This document shows positions 8,518 through 17,378 of a stretch of 64,000 nt of DNA, piece after piece. Each line of letters starts with the position of its first letter. The first letter of the stretch is position 1. This DNA is from Deminuibacter soli. Its GTDB lineage: Bacteria; Bacteroidota; Bacteroidia; Chitinophagales; Chitinophagaceae. The translations under genes and the position numbers were made by a program. Under the pieces are notes generated by a model. That model saw only the letters and a list, made by a program, of their open reading frames with translations. It was not told the origin of the DNA and ran no database searches. The DNA lies in the NCBI RefSeq assembly GCF_003412455.1, contig NZ_QTJU01000002.1, forward strand, positions 558,001 to 622,000, written 5' to 3'.

Positions 8518-10173
8518 CTATTTGTACACTTCTTCAATTACGTGACCCACACTGCCGTTGGGCATTTGTATGTGTAACAGGGATGAAACGGTGGGGGCGA
8601 TATCTGTCATGTAGGTTTCGCGGTTGGTTTTGCCGTGTTTAATACCCCAGCCATACCACAGCAGGGGAATATGGGCATCGTAGGGGTTCCACAAGCCGTG
8701 CGTGGTGCCGGTGGCGCCACCTTCCACATAGCCAGGTTTCAGCATAAACTGGATGTCGCCGCTGCGGGTTGGGTAGTAGCCATTGGCAAAGCGCTCACGC
8801 AGGGTGTTGTTCATGGGGCTGGTCATGAGTTTTGACAGCTCGAACGCATTGGCTACTGATTCCTGTTTCTTCAGGTAGTTTACCACGAAAGTGCTGATGG
8901 CATCGGTAGATGCATTGGCAGAATCGATGCGTTTGTGGTTCAGGTGTACCTGGTAGTTGTAATCGCCGGTTACCAGGTTGTCTAAGCCGAACGTGGTTTT
9001 CAGTTCGGTGTTCAGGTTTTTAATGATGTCTGCCGTGAACAAACCACCGGGCATGTTGTGCTCTTTCATAAAGCCGGGAACATGGGCTACGCCATGATCG
9101 GCGGTGAGAAATACGGTGTACTGGTTTTTACCAACAGTGGCATCAAGAAATTCGAAGAGTTTACCGATGGTTTCGTCGAGGCGTACATAGTCATCCAGCT
9201 GCTCCCATGAGTTGGGGCCAAAGGTGTGACCCACATAGTCGGGTGAAGAAAAGCTCACTGCCAGGAAATCGGTGCTGGTGCCTTTACCCAGTTGTTCGGC
9301 CAGTACGGCTGCTTTGGCCATTTCGGCGGTAAGCGTGTTGCCGTGGGGGGTAGAAGATATTTTGCTGTAGTCTTTTCCTGCAAAAGCTTCCAGGCTGTAG
9401 GGCATGCTGGTGCTGCTGTTGTTGAAAGGTTTGCCTTCGTAGGCTTTTTCGTCTTCCGTGCTGTATTCGCCGTAAACACTTTTGTTCAGTATGGGGTTCC
9501 AGTTGAGTTTGTACAGGGAATCTACCAGTTTGCGCTGGTTAAACGCCTGCACCCAGGCTGGCAGCTGTTTCATGTAGTAGGTGCTGGTGATAAAGTCACC
9601 GGTTTTACCATCGTACCAGTAAGCGGCATTGGCACCATGACCGGCAGGGAGGATGGCTCCGCGGTCTTTCAATGCAACGCCTATCACCTTGCTTTTGAAG
9701 TTGGTGGCCAGTCGCAGTTCGTCACCCACAGTGTTGGCGAGCATGTTGCGGGGGCTCATTTGTCCCTCGGGGGTATTGCTGCCTACGCCTGTAACGCTTT
9801 TGTCTTCAGCGCAGTACACCACGCGTTGCTGCAGCTGATCGTACCAGTTATTGCCTACGATGCCGTGAATATTGGGAACGCTGCCGGTGTACACGCAGGT
9901 ATGGCCGGCGGCAGTATAAGTGGGTGTATAGGGGATAAACGTATTTTCGCAGGTAAAGCCTTCACCGAGGAAGCGTTTGAAGCCGCCATTGGGTTTGAAG
10001 AGATTATTGTAACGGTACAGGTAATCCCAGCGCATCTGGTCAATTACGATACCTACTACCAATTTGGGCCTGCTGATACTGCCGGCGGCTGCGGTTTTGC
10101 CGGTAGTTGTATTCTGGCTGAATACGGGACTTAAGGCTAGCAGCGCCACCAGGGAAAACACCGTTTTTTTCAT
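8518..10173 (-). CDS. pafA: PafA-type alkaline phosphatase (phosphodiesterase/alkaline phosphatase superfamily)
   Basis: An exported 551-aa phosphatase, with signal peptide at residues 1-20 (MKKTVFSLVALLALSPVFSQ). It starts VVGIVIDQMRWDYLYRY like the PafA enzyme of Elizabethkingia. The residues expected for PafA are visible: nucleophile Thr87 in PTYTAAGHT, Asn108 in GIVGN, and a Lys169/Arg171 pair in ALKDRG. Zinc ligands lie in SSPDYVGHTFG, TADHGVAH and the C-terminal THG segment. These support a phosphate-monoester hydrolase and not a nucleotide diesterase. The ATG at 10173 is chosen over a start 135 nt upstream because it gives a clean signal peptide and a -7 box lies between the two. The likely role is periplasmic phosphate scavenging. 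Confidence 0.9.
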   Translation of the reverse strand: MKKTVFSLVALLALSPVFSQNTTTGKTAAAGSISRPKLVVGIVIDQMRWDYLYRYNNLFKPNGGFKRFLGEGFTCENTFIPYTPTYTAAGHTCVYTGSVPNIHGIVGNNWYDQLQQRVVYCAEDKSVTGVGSNTPEGQMSPRNMLANTVGDELRLATNFKSKVIGVALKDRGAILPAGHGANAAYWYDGKTGDFITSTYYMKQLPAWVQAFNQRKLVDSLYKLNWNPILNKSVYGEYSTEDEKAYEGKPFNNSSTSMPYSLEAFAGKDYSKISSTPHGNTLTAEMAKAAVLAEQLGKGTSTDFLAVSFSSPDYVGHTFGPNSWEQLDDYVRLDETIGKLFEFLDATVGKNQYTVFLTADHGVAHVPGFMKEHNMPGGLFTADIIKNLNTELKTTFGLDNLVTGDYNYQVHLNHKRIDSANASTDAISTFVVNYLKKQESVANAFELSKLMTSPMNNTLRERFANGYYPTRSGDIQFMLKPGYVEGGATGTTHGLWNPYDAHIPLLWYGWGIKHGKTNRETYMTDIAPTVSSLLHIQMPNGSVGHVIEEVYK

Positions 10174-10193
10174 TGCTGATGAATTATTTGGCG

Positions 10194-10201
10194 CAAAAGT
10201 A
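10194..10201 (-). promoter_or_regulatory. -7 box for the phosphatase gene
   Basis: TACTTTTG on the minus strand (TAnnTTTG consensus), 20 nt before the chosen ATG. No clear -33 TTTG is seen at the right distance, so this rests on the -7 box alone. Confidence 0.5.
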
Positions 10202-10266
10202 GGTGTTCGGAGCTTGTTAATTTCGTTAACAAAAGGTGAAGGTGCATACATTGTGTTCATTTTACT

Positions 10267-10297
10267 TTTGCCCGGTTGTGTGAATAGGTTATTTTTG
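10267..10297 (+). promoter_or_regulatory. Promoter for the alpha-oxoamine synthase gene
   Basis: TTTG at 10267-10270 and TATTTTTG at 10290-10297 are separated by 19 nt, a canonical Bacteroidota -33/-7 pair. The leader before the ATG at 10392 would be about 90 nt. Confidence 0.75.
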
Positions 10298-10391
10298 CAA
10301 CAATTCAAGATAAATTAACACAGCCGATTAACCCCCTGCGTTGATATGCAATGACTATCAACGTGTTAACTGGCATTTAAAATCAGCACAC

Positions 10392-11651
10392 ATGGCAGAT
10401 ATCTTTGAAAGATTGATCAAACATTATGGTCCTATTGGTCAGCACCGCGACAGGGCGCATGGTTATTTTGCGTTCCCTAAACTGGAAGGAGAAATCGGCA
10501 GCCGCATGAAATTCCGCGGTAAAGAAATGATTGTATGGAGCCTGAACAACTACCTGGGCCTGGCCAATCACCCGGCTATACGTAAAGTGGATGCTGATGC
10601 TGCAGCTGAATTTGGTATGGCGTTGCCGATGGGTGCGCGCATGATGAGCGGTAACTCTAATTACCACGAGCAACTGGAAAAAGAGCTGGCAGAATTTGAA
10701 GGAAAAGAAGATTCCATCCTGCTGAATTTTGGTTACCAGGGTATTATGAGTGCGATTGACGCCATTTGCGGCCGTCATGATGTAATTGTATACGATGCTG
10801 AAAGCCATGCCTGTATTATTGACGGTTTGCGTTTGCACCCCGGTCACAGGTATGTGTACAAGCACAACGATATAGAAGACCTGGAAAAACAGCTGGAACG
10901 TGCTACTGCCCTTATTGAAAAACAAGGTTCAGGCGGTATCCTGGTAATTACCGAAGGTGTATTTGGTATGGCCGGCGACCAGGGTAAACTGAAAGAAACA
11001 GTAGACCTGAAAAGCAAATACGAATTCCGCCTGCTGGTAGATGATGCGCATGGTTTTGGTACACTGGGTGATACCGGTGCAGGTGCGGGTGAAGCGCAGG
11101 GCTGCCAGGATGGTATTGATCTGTACTTCTCTACTTTCGCCAAATCAATGGCCTCTATCGGTGCGTTTATCGCCGGTCCGCGGGTGATAATTGATTACAT
11201 CCGTTACAACGTACGTTCACAGATATTCGCGAAAAGCCTGCCCATGCCTATCGTGGTAGGTAACCTGAAACGCCTGGACATGCTGCGTACCATGCCCGAA
11301 ATGCGCGCCAAATTATGGGAGAACGCATTGAAACTGCAGCAAGGTTTGAAAGACCGCGGTTTTGACATCGGCAGCACCAACAGCGTAGTTACACCGGTAT
11401 ATATGAAAGGTGGTGTGGAAGAAGCCACAGCAATGGTAATGGACCTGCGCGAAAACTACGGCATCTTCTGTTCTATCGTGGTGTATCCTGTTATTCCGAA
11501 AGGCCACATTATTTACCGTTTGATTCCTACCGCTGCACACAGCGATGAGGATATCCAGCGCACACTCACTGCTTTCAGCGAAACAAAAGCCAAGCTGGAT
11601 GCAGGTGCGTACAAAGTGGAAGCTATTCCTGATATGGCCGAATCACGCTAA
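10392..11651 (+). CDS. Alpha-oxoamine synthase, serine palmitoyltransferase / cysteate acyltransferase-like
   Basis: A 419-aa pyridoxal-phosphate enzyme that condenses an acyl thioester with an amino acid. Visible family features are NNYLGLANHP, the HACIIDG segment that stacks on the cofactor, the aspartate/histidine motif LVDDAHGFGTLG, and the Schiff-base lysine in FSTFAKSMASIG. The family includes serine palmitoyltransferase (sphingolipids), cysteate acyltransferase (sulfonolipids), AONS (biotin) and Kbl (threonine breakdown). There are no biotin genes nearby, and Bacteroidota commonly make sphingo- or sulfonolipids, so a lipid role is preferred. A Kbl role stays possible because an L-threonine-dehydrogenase-like gene lies at 57.6 kb. 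The upstream in-frame TTG start was rejected. Confidence 0.75.
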   Translation: MADIFERLIKHYGPIGQHRDRAHGYFAFPKLEGEIGSRMKFRGKEMIVWSLNNYLGLANHPAIRKVDADAAAEFGMALPMGARMMSGNSNYHEQLEKELAEFEGKEDSILLNFGYQGIMSAIDAICGRHDVIVYDAESHACIIDGLRLHPGHRYVYKHNDIEDLEKQLERATALIEKQGSGGILVITEGVFGMAGDQGKLKETVDLKSKYEFRLLVDDAHGFGTLGDTGAGAGEAQGCQDGIDLYFSTFAKSMASIGAFIAGPRVIIDYIRYNVRSQIFAKSLPMPIVVGNLKRLDMLRTMPEMRAKLWENALKLQQGLKDRGFDIGSTNSVVTPVYMKGGVEEATAMVMDLRENYGIFCSIVVYPVIPKGHIIYRLIPTAAHSDEDIQRTLTAFSETKAKLDAGAYKVEAIPDMAESR

Positions 11652-11675
11652 ATCATTACTGATTACAACATATCT

Positions 11676-11712
11676 AAAGCCTTTCTGTTAGTTACAGAAA
11701 GGCTTTTTAGTT
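11676..11712 (+). terminator. Terminator of the alpha-oxoamine synthase gene
   Basis: A perfect 13-bp stem, AAAGCCTTTCTGT (11676-11688) with ACAGAAAGGCTTT (11694-11706), and a 5-nt loop; the T-run is the descending arm and its tail. Confidence 0.9.
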
Positions 11713-11765
11713 ACACATCCCATGCACAGGTTGGCCGCCGGGCATAACCTTAAACCAAAACGGAT

Positions 11766-14390
11766 ATGAGTATAGAAAAAGAAAGACTGGACGACAAGCA
11801 ATGGAAGAAATGGGGGCCCTATGTATCAGACAGGCAATGGGGCACCGTACGGGAAGATTACAGCGCAAACGGGGAAGCATGGTTGTTTACTACACACGAA
11901 ATGGCACGCAGCAAGGCGTACCGCTGGGGGGAGGAAGGTATAGCCGGTGTTTGTGACGATCACCAGCTGCTGTGTTTTGCGCCTGCTTTCTGGAATGAAA
12001 AAGACCCGATTCTGAAAGAACGCTTTTTTGGACTGAACAACTACGAAGGCAACCACGGGGAAGATGTGAAAGAGCTGTATTATTACCTGGATTCATCGCC
12101 CTCCCACTCGTACATGAAAATGCTGTACAAGTACCCGCAGCAGGCGTTTCCTTATCAACAACTGGTAGAAGAAAACAGGCGGCGCGACCGCACCATGCCC
12201 GAGTATGAACTGATAGATACAGGCATCTTCGAAAACAACGAATACTTCGACATTTTCGTGGAATATGCCAAGGGCAACCCGGAAGATATACTGATTAAAC
12301 TTACCATACACAACCGTGGTGCAGCAGATGCACCCATACATGTATTGCCCACGCTGTGGTTCCGCAATACCTGGGCATGGGGGTATGATGATACCAGGCC
12401 CCTGCTGCAGGCTGCAAGGCATGGCAATGCGGTGGAGTTTCACCACGACCGCATAGGCAATGGCTGGCTGTATACAGAAACAAGGGGTGAACTGCTGTTT
12501 TGTGAAAACGAAACCAATAACAGGCATTTATACGGCAGTGAAAATACTTATGCCTATTGCAAGGATGGCATCAACAACTATGTAACACAGGGCGATCACC
12601 AGGCAGTAAACCCGCAATGGCGTGGCACCAAGGCAGCCGTGCATTACCGGGAAATGGTAAAGGCCGGCGGCTCGGTAACACTGCGTTTCAGGCTTTGTAT
12701 GCTCTCGGAAATGACCACAGATCCCTTCGAGGATTTTGATTTGCTGTTTGGCAAGCGCATTGCAGAAACGGAGGAATTTTATGCAACCCTGCAGTGCGAT
12801 ATCAACGATGCAGATGCCCGCCTGGTACAACGCCAGGCAGTAGCCGGTTTGTTATGGAACAAACAGTATTACTACTACGATGTAATGCAATGGCTGGAAG
12901 GAGATCCTGCACAACCGGTGCCACCGCCGGAACGGCTTAAGGGCCGCAACCACCAGTGGCAGCACCTGAATAATTCAGAAGTGATATCCATGCCCGATAA
13001 ATGGGAGTACCCCTGGTATGCGATATGGGATCTGGCATTTCACTGCGTAACCTTTGCCGTGGTTGATTCAGGCTTTGCAAAGAAGCAGCTGCTGTCGTTG
13101 ACCAAGGAATGGTATATGCATCCCAGCGGTAAACTGCCTGCTTACGAATGGAGCTTTAATGATACCAACCCGCCGGTACAGGCCTGGGCTGCATGGCGGG
13201 TATACCAGATAGATGCCAGCATTAATAAGCGGCAGGATGATCTTGTTTTTCTTGAGACTATCTTCCAGAAAATGCTGCTGAATTTTACCTGGTGGGTGAA
13301 CCGCAAAGACGCGGAAGGCAGCAATATATTTGAAGGCGGTTTCCTTGGTCTTGATAACATTGGCGTGTTCGACCGCAACGCGCCCCTGCCCAGCGGCGTT
13401 ACCTTAGAGCAGGCAGATGCCACGAGCTGGATGGCCATGTATGCATTAAACATGATGCGCATGGCATTGGAGCTGGCACTGCACAACCGCGTGTACGAGG
13501 AAATGGCCACCAAGTTTTTTGAACACTTCCTGTACATAGCCGGTGCGGTAATGAATACATTTGGTGAGTACACCACAGGCTTGTGGGATGAAGAAGATGA
13601 GTTTTTTTACGATCAGCTGCACCTGTCGAACAACAATGTGATCCGCTTAAAAGTACGCAGCCTGGTGGGTTTGATTCCACTGTTTGCAGTAGAAGTAATC
13701 GATGATTCCCTGCTGAAAAAACTGCCGGTGTTTGCGCAGCGCATGCAATGGTTTTTAGACAACAGGCCCGGACTGGCCAAGCTGGTATCGCGCTGGAATG
13801 TAAAAGGATCGGAAGGCAAACACCTGCTGAGTTTGCTGCGCGGGCACCGTGTTAAACGCATACTCAGCCGCATGCTGGATACAACGGAGTTTTTGAGTGA
13901 TTACGGCATCCGCAGCCTGTCGAAGTTTCATGAGCAGAACCCATATGTACTAAGCTCGGGCGGTACAGAATCGCGCATACAGTACAACCCCGGTGAAAGT
14001 GACAGCAATATGTTTGGAGGCAACAGCAACTGGCGCGGGCCTATATGGCTGCCGCTGAATTTTCTGCTGATTGAGAGCCTGCAGCGATTTCACTATTACT
14101 ACAGTGATGATTTCGTGGTGGAGTATCCTACCGGATCGGGCAAGTATTTGTCGCTGAAAGAGATTGGTGATGAACTATCACAACGCCTGCTGCGCCTGTT
14201 TATGAAAGATGAAAACGGCAACAGGCCATACCTTGGTGCAGATAACAAACAGCAGAAAGATCCCTACTTTAAAGACCTGCTGTTGTTTTACGAATACTTT
14301 AATGCAGATACAGGCAGGGGGCTGGGTGCAGCACACCAAACCGGGTGGACGGCCCTTGTAGCCAAACTGATTCAGCCGCGTACGAAATAA
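11766..14390 (+). CDS. GH63-like glucosidase (MGH1-type glycoside hydrolase)
   Basis: An 874-aa protein without a signal peptide, so probably cytosolic. The N-terminal ~350 residues look like a beta-rich domain, and the rest is an (alpha/alpha)6 barrel of the GH63/GH15 clan type. Characteristic pieces are WGTVREDYSANGEAW near the start, WYAIWDLAFHC, YEWSFNDTNPPVQAWAAWR, and a C-terminal WRGPIWLPLNFLLIESL stretch. Families with this architecture hydrolyse alpha-glucosides, including glucosylglycerate-type compatible solutes and oligosaccharide caps. The substrate cannot be chosen here. It is convergent with an APC permease, and a GH13 enzyme follows, suggesting a local sugar or compatible-solute module. 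Confidence 0.85.
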   Translation: MSIEKERLDDKQWKKWGPYVSDRQWGTVREDYSANGEAWLFTTHEMARSKAYRWGEEGIAGVCDDHQLLCFAPAFWNEKDPILKERFFGLNNYEGNHGEDVKELYYYLDSSPSHSYMKMLYKYPQQAFPYQQLVEENRRRDRTMPEYELIDTGIFENNEYFDIFVEYAKGNPEDILIKLTIHNRGAADAPIHVLPTLWFRNTWAWGYDDTRPLLQAARHGNAVEFHHDRIGNGWLYTETRGELLFCENETNNRHLYGSENTYAYCKDGINNYVTQGDHQAVNPQWRGTKAAVHYREMVKAGGSVTLRFRLCMLSEMTTDPFEDFDLLFGKRIAETEEFYATLQCDINDADARLVQRQAVAGLLWNKQYYYYDVMQWLEGDPAQPVPPPERLKGRNHQWQHLNNSEVISMPDKWEYPWYAIWDLAFHCVTFAVVDSGFAKKQLLSLTKEWYMHPSGKLPAYEWSFNDTNPPVQAWAAWRVYQIDASINKRQDDLVFLETIFQKMLLNFTWWVNRKDAEGSNIFEGGFLGLDNIGVFDRNAPLPSGVTLEQADATSWMAMYALNMMRMALELALHNRVYEEMATKFFEHFLYIAGAVMNTFGEYTTGLWDEEDEFFYDQLHLSNNNVIRLKVRSLVGLIPLFAVEVIDDSLLKKLPVFAQRMQWFLDNRPGLAKLVSRWNVKGSEGKHLLSLLRGHRVKRILSRMLDTTEFLSDYGIRSLSKFHEQNPYVLSSGGTESRIQYNPGESDSNMFGGNSNWRGPIWLPLNFLLIESLQRFHYYYSDDFVVEYPTGSGKYLSLKEIGDELSQRLLRLFMKDENGNRPYLGADNKQQKDPYFKDLLLFYEYFNADTGRGLGAAHQTGWTALVAKLIQPRTK

Positions 14391-14412
14391 CAGGTTATAT
14401 ATAGTAGCTTAC

Positions 14413-14456
14413 CGCGCTTTTGTTGTGCAGTTGCATGGCAAAAGCGCGTTTGTTTA
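14413..14456. terminator. Shared hairpin between the glucosidase and APC permease genes
   Basis: A perfect 10-bp stem, CGCGCTTTTG (14413-14422) with CAAAAGCGCG (14439-14448), has a 16-nt loop. T-rich sequence follows on the plus side, into the permease stop codon. Confidence 0.65.
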
Positions 14457-15791
14457 CCTGGGCAGGAAAGGCCACTCCTTGTTGGCTTTTGCCTTTATCA
14501 GGAACACCGTGACACCGGCAATAATTACGAGTAATCCTGATGCAATCATGTGCAAACCGGTGGAACAGAATATCGCGATCCAGATAATGATGGCAACAAT
14601 TACCGGCACAGGAAACCAGGGCATGCGCCACTTAAAGAACGACCTGCCGTTCTTTTTATGCAGCAGCAGCAAACCCACGGCCTGGGCGAGAAACTGTGTT
14701 ACAATACGCACGGCAAGTATGGCATTGATCACGCTTTCTATCCTGAACAACAGGCTGAACACAAATGCCGTTGCGCCCAGCACCAGCAAGGAAACATAGG
14801 GGAAATGCCGTGTAGGATGCACTTTGGCAAACACCTTGAAAAAAGCACCATCCTGTGCGGCAGCAAAAGGCACACGGCTGTACCCAAGCGTAGCCGAAAA
14901 TACTGATGCAAATGCCACCCATAAAATTAATACGGTAACTACTTTGGCAGCCGCTTCACCATGCGTGGTGCGGATAAACTCGCTTACCACAAACTTGCTG
15001 TTTTGTATGGTTGATAAAGGCAATACAGAGGATACGCTGATATTGAGCAACAGGTACAATACAGCGATGCAGGCAATGGAGATAAACATGCTGCGTGGTA
15101 TGTTTTTCTCCGGCTGCGTTATTTCACCACCGAGGTGACAAACATTGTAATAGCCAAGATAACAGTAAACGGTTTTTACACTTGCAAAACCAAGTGTTGC
15201 AGCAAATGCGTGGTTGAAATGCAGCCCTGTATTCATATTGGCAACAGGTGCCATGAAATGGCCGTACCCAATGCCGGATGCAATGATCCATACCATGGTA
15301 ATAATTACACCTGCCCACAGCAGTACGCTGATTTTACCAATGGTTTCAATTTTGCGGAACAGCAGTACTATAATCAACACCACTACACCACCGCTTACAC
15401 ACTTGCCTGCAATGGTGCTCATCGGGAAAATATACCCGGCATACTGTGCAAAACCAATGGCTGCCGATGCAATTACCAGCGGCGCCTGTATCAGCGTTTG
15501 CCATACATAGAGAAAACTGGTGAGTTTGCCCCAGCGTGGTCCGTAACTTTCTTTCAGGAAATTGTAACTGCCGCCGGCGAGCGGATAAGTGGCGCCCAGT
15601 TCGCTCCAGATCATAGCATCGGTAAAAGAAAGAAAAGCGCCTGCCAGCCATGCGTATAAAAACCAGGGGCCCTGCATCAGCTGTGCTACAACACTCAGTA
15701 CAACAAAGGGGCCAATGCCCACCATATCAATCATGTTGATGGCTGTTGCCTGTAATAATCCTATTCTTCGGGTAAGCGGCGGTTGGTTCAT
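14454..15791 (-). CDS. APC-superfamily amino-acid/polyamine permease
   Basis: A 445-aa inner-membrane transporter with about twelve hydrophobic segments. The APC signature is at the N-terminus: GLLQATAINMIDMVGIGPFV (unwound TM1) followed by LAGAFLSFTDAMIWSELGA. Other typical segments are YPLAGGSYNFLKESYGPRWG and SVKTVYCYLGYYNVCHLGGE. The family moves amino acids, amines or their derivatives by proton symport or exchange, and the substrate is not readable. The gene is divergent from the GH13 gene (99 nt between starts) and convergent with the GH63-like gene. The three may form one functional unit; this is inference from position. Confidence 0.9.
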   Translation of the reverse strand: MNQPPLTRRIGLLQATAINMIDMVGIGPFVVLSVVAQLMQGPWFLYAWLAGAFLSFTDAMIWSELGATYPLAGGSYNFLKESYGPRWGKLTSFLYVWQTLIQAPLVIASAAIGFAQYAGYIFPMSTIAGKCVSGGVVVLIIVLLFRKIETIGKISVLLWAGVIITMVWIIASGIGYGHFMAPVANMNTGLHFNHAFAATLGFASVKTVYCYLGYYNVCHLGGEITQPEKNIPRSMFISIACIAVLYLLLNISVSSVLPLSTIQNSKFVVSEFIRTTHGEAAAKVVTVLILWVAFASVFSATLGYSRVPFAAAQDGAFFKVFAKVHPTRHFPYVSLLVLGATAFVFSLLFRIESVINAILAVRIVTQFLAQAVGLLLLHKKNGRSFFKWRMPWFPVPVIVAIIIWIAIFCSTGLHMIASGLLVIIAGVTVFLIKAKANKEWPFLPR

Positions 15792-15890
15792 GTGCGCAAC
15801 AAAAATAGGTAGTTATTGTTGTGTTTACGCAAAGCAGCAGATTGTAGTAATTTACAGGGCAGAAACAAGCAAGCACTAAAGGAAATTGTT

Positions 15891-17159
15891 ATGAGCAAGT
15901 TATATACCACGGTAGAATGGGCCAATGGTGCCAATATTTATGAGGTCAACGTACGGCAGTACACGCAGGAAGGTACTTTTAAGGCTTTTGCTGCACACCT
16001 GCCACGACTTCGGGATATGGGCGTGGAAATAGTATGGCTGATGCCCATAACACCCATCAGCAGGGAAAAAAGACTGGGTACCATGGGCAGCTATTATGCC
16101 TGCAGCAGTTATACCGGCATTAACCCCGAATTCGGCACACCCGATGATTTTAAACAACTGGTACAACAGGTGCACAGCCTGGGTATGAAAATCATTATCG
16201 ACTGGGTGGCCAACCACACGGGTTATGATCATGAATGGACAAAGCTGCACCCGGACTGGTTTGTGCAGGATGCGGCCGGCAATTTTGTGGAGATCAATGG
16301 CTGGAATGATGTGATTGACCTCGATTACAAAAATGAAGACATGCGCCGCGAAATGATCCGCTGTATGCAATACTGGGTCACCGAATGCGGTATCGATGGT
16401 TTTCGCTGCGATATGGCCCACCTGGTACCGCTCGATTTCTGGAAGGCAGCGCGCATTGCCTGCGATGCAGTAACACCACTGTTCTGGCTGGCAGAATGTG
16501 ATGTAATTGACTACGCGGATGTATTCGATGTAAACTACGCGTGGGACTGGATGCATAAAACAGAAGCTTACTTCAAACAAAAGATATCGTTGCAGGACTG
16601 TGTTAAATCGCTCGACACCTATTTCAATTATCCCAAAGGCAGCGCCAAACTGCTGTTTACCACCAACCATGATGAAAACAGCTGGAACGGAACGGAATAC
16701 GAAAAATACAACGGCGGCGCACGTGCCCTGGCTGTACTGAGCTGTACCTGGCCGGGCATTCCCCTGGTATACAGTGGCCAGGAAATACCGAATCTTGTGC
16801 GATTGCCTTTTTTTGAAAAAGGTGCGCTGCAATGGAACGGAACGCCGCTGCTGCATGGCTTTTACCAGGTTCTGTTGCAGGAGCGCAGGTTAAATAAGGC
16901 TTTGCAGAATGGCAGCAATTTTATCCGGCTCGATGTGCCGCATGACAAAGTGCTGGCATGGCTGCAGGTAAAAGATAACCAGAAGCTGCTGGTGGCGCTT
17001 AATCTCTCGGCAACAGACCGGCTGCGCTTCCAGTTAAAACATGATCAGCTGCCGGGAACTTACCGCAATATCTTTTCCGGTCTTGAGCAAAAAATGGATG
17101 GCGTAAGAGAAATAGAGCTGCAGGCCTGGGAATATATTGTGTATAGCTGCAGGAACTGA
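15891..17159 (+). CDS. GH13 alpha-amylase-family glycoside hydrolase
   Basis: A 422-aa (beta/alpha)8 enzyme without a signal peptide. The GH13 catalytic triad is intact: nucleophile Asp174 in GIDGFRCDMAH, acid/base Glu202 in WLAECD, and Asp261 in TTNHDEN. Conserved region I is IIIDWVANHTGYDHEW. A short C-terminal beta domain follows (from about residue 345). The ATG at 15891 has an AAAGGAAA stretch upstream, and the longer in-frame start at 15816 adds unrelated residues. Possible activities include cytosolic maltogenic amylase, trehalose/sucrose-type hydrolase or transglycosylase. The intracellular location and the neighbouring glucosidase suggest turnover of an internal or imported alpha-glucan or glucoside. 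Confidence 0.88.
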   Translation: MSKLYTTVEWANGANIYEVNVRQYTQEGTFKAFAAHLPRLRDMGVEIVWLMPITPISREKRLGTMGSYYACSSYTGINPEFGTPDDFKQLVQQVHSLGMKIIIDWVANHTGYDHEWTKLHPDWFVQDAAGNFVEINGWNDVIDLDYKNEDMRREMIRCMQYWVTECGIDGFRCDMAHLVPLDFWKAARIACDAVTPLFWLAECDVIDYADVFDVNYAWDWMHKTEAYFKQKISLQDCVKSLDTYFNYPKGSAKLLFTTNHDENSWNGTEYEKYNGGARALAVLSCTWPGIPLVYSGQEIPNLVRLPFFEKGALQWNGTPLLHGFYQVLLQERRLNKALQNGSNFIRLDVPHDKVLAWLQVKDNQKLLVALNLSATDRLRFQLKHDQLPGTYRNIFSGLEQKMDGVREIELQAWEYIVYSCRN

Positions 17160-17170
17160 AAGCCGAAAGC

Positions 17171-17291
17171 CATCGAGAATTGAGAGGCGACAGTCGAGAC
17201 CATCTTAGCGAGTATTATACCTTCATGATGCCTGTTCCGGTGTCCGCACCGACATGTATGTTTAGTGTGGTGGCTGTGGGGACACAGCCAC
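17171..17291. repeat. Composite intergenic repeat: degenerate TCGAGAA heptamers plus two 4-nt-loop hairpins
   Basis: A degenerate TCGAGAA/TCGACAG/TCGAGAC heptamer block with the downstream ATCTTAGCGA tail (17173-17212) is followed by two hairpins. The first is an imperfect CCGGTG/CACCG stem with loop TCCG (about 17233-17256). The second is a perfect 9-bp stem, GTGGCTGTG (17270-17278) with CACAGCCAC (17283-17291), loop GGGA. The same block-plus-hairpin order is found near 23.3, 33.0, 40.0, 48.0, 56.2 and 58.7 kb. Confidence 0.7.
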
Positions 17292-17310
17292 AGGCAGCTA
17301 TTAAAAGAAG

Positions 17311-17343
17311 AAACGCCGGAGAGGATTGCTCCTTCCGGCGTTT
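17311..17343 (-). terminator. Terminator of the HtrA-like gene
   Basis: AAACGCCGGA (17311-17320) pairs with TCCGGCGTTT (17334-17343). On the minus strand the tail reads TTTCTTCTTTT, 36 nt downstream of the protease stop codon. Confidence 0.8.
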
Positions 17344-17378
17344 GTATTCTTTGTACTCGTAACAAAACTTGCTTGTGC

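Noticed and set aside
9292-10134. 280-residue plus-strand frame opposite the PafA-type phosphatase
   Set aside because: Antisense to a gene with intact catalytic residues; composition is that of a shadow frame.
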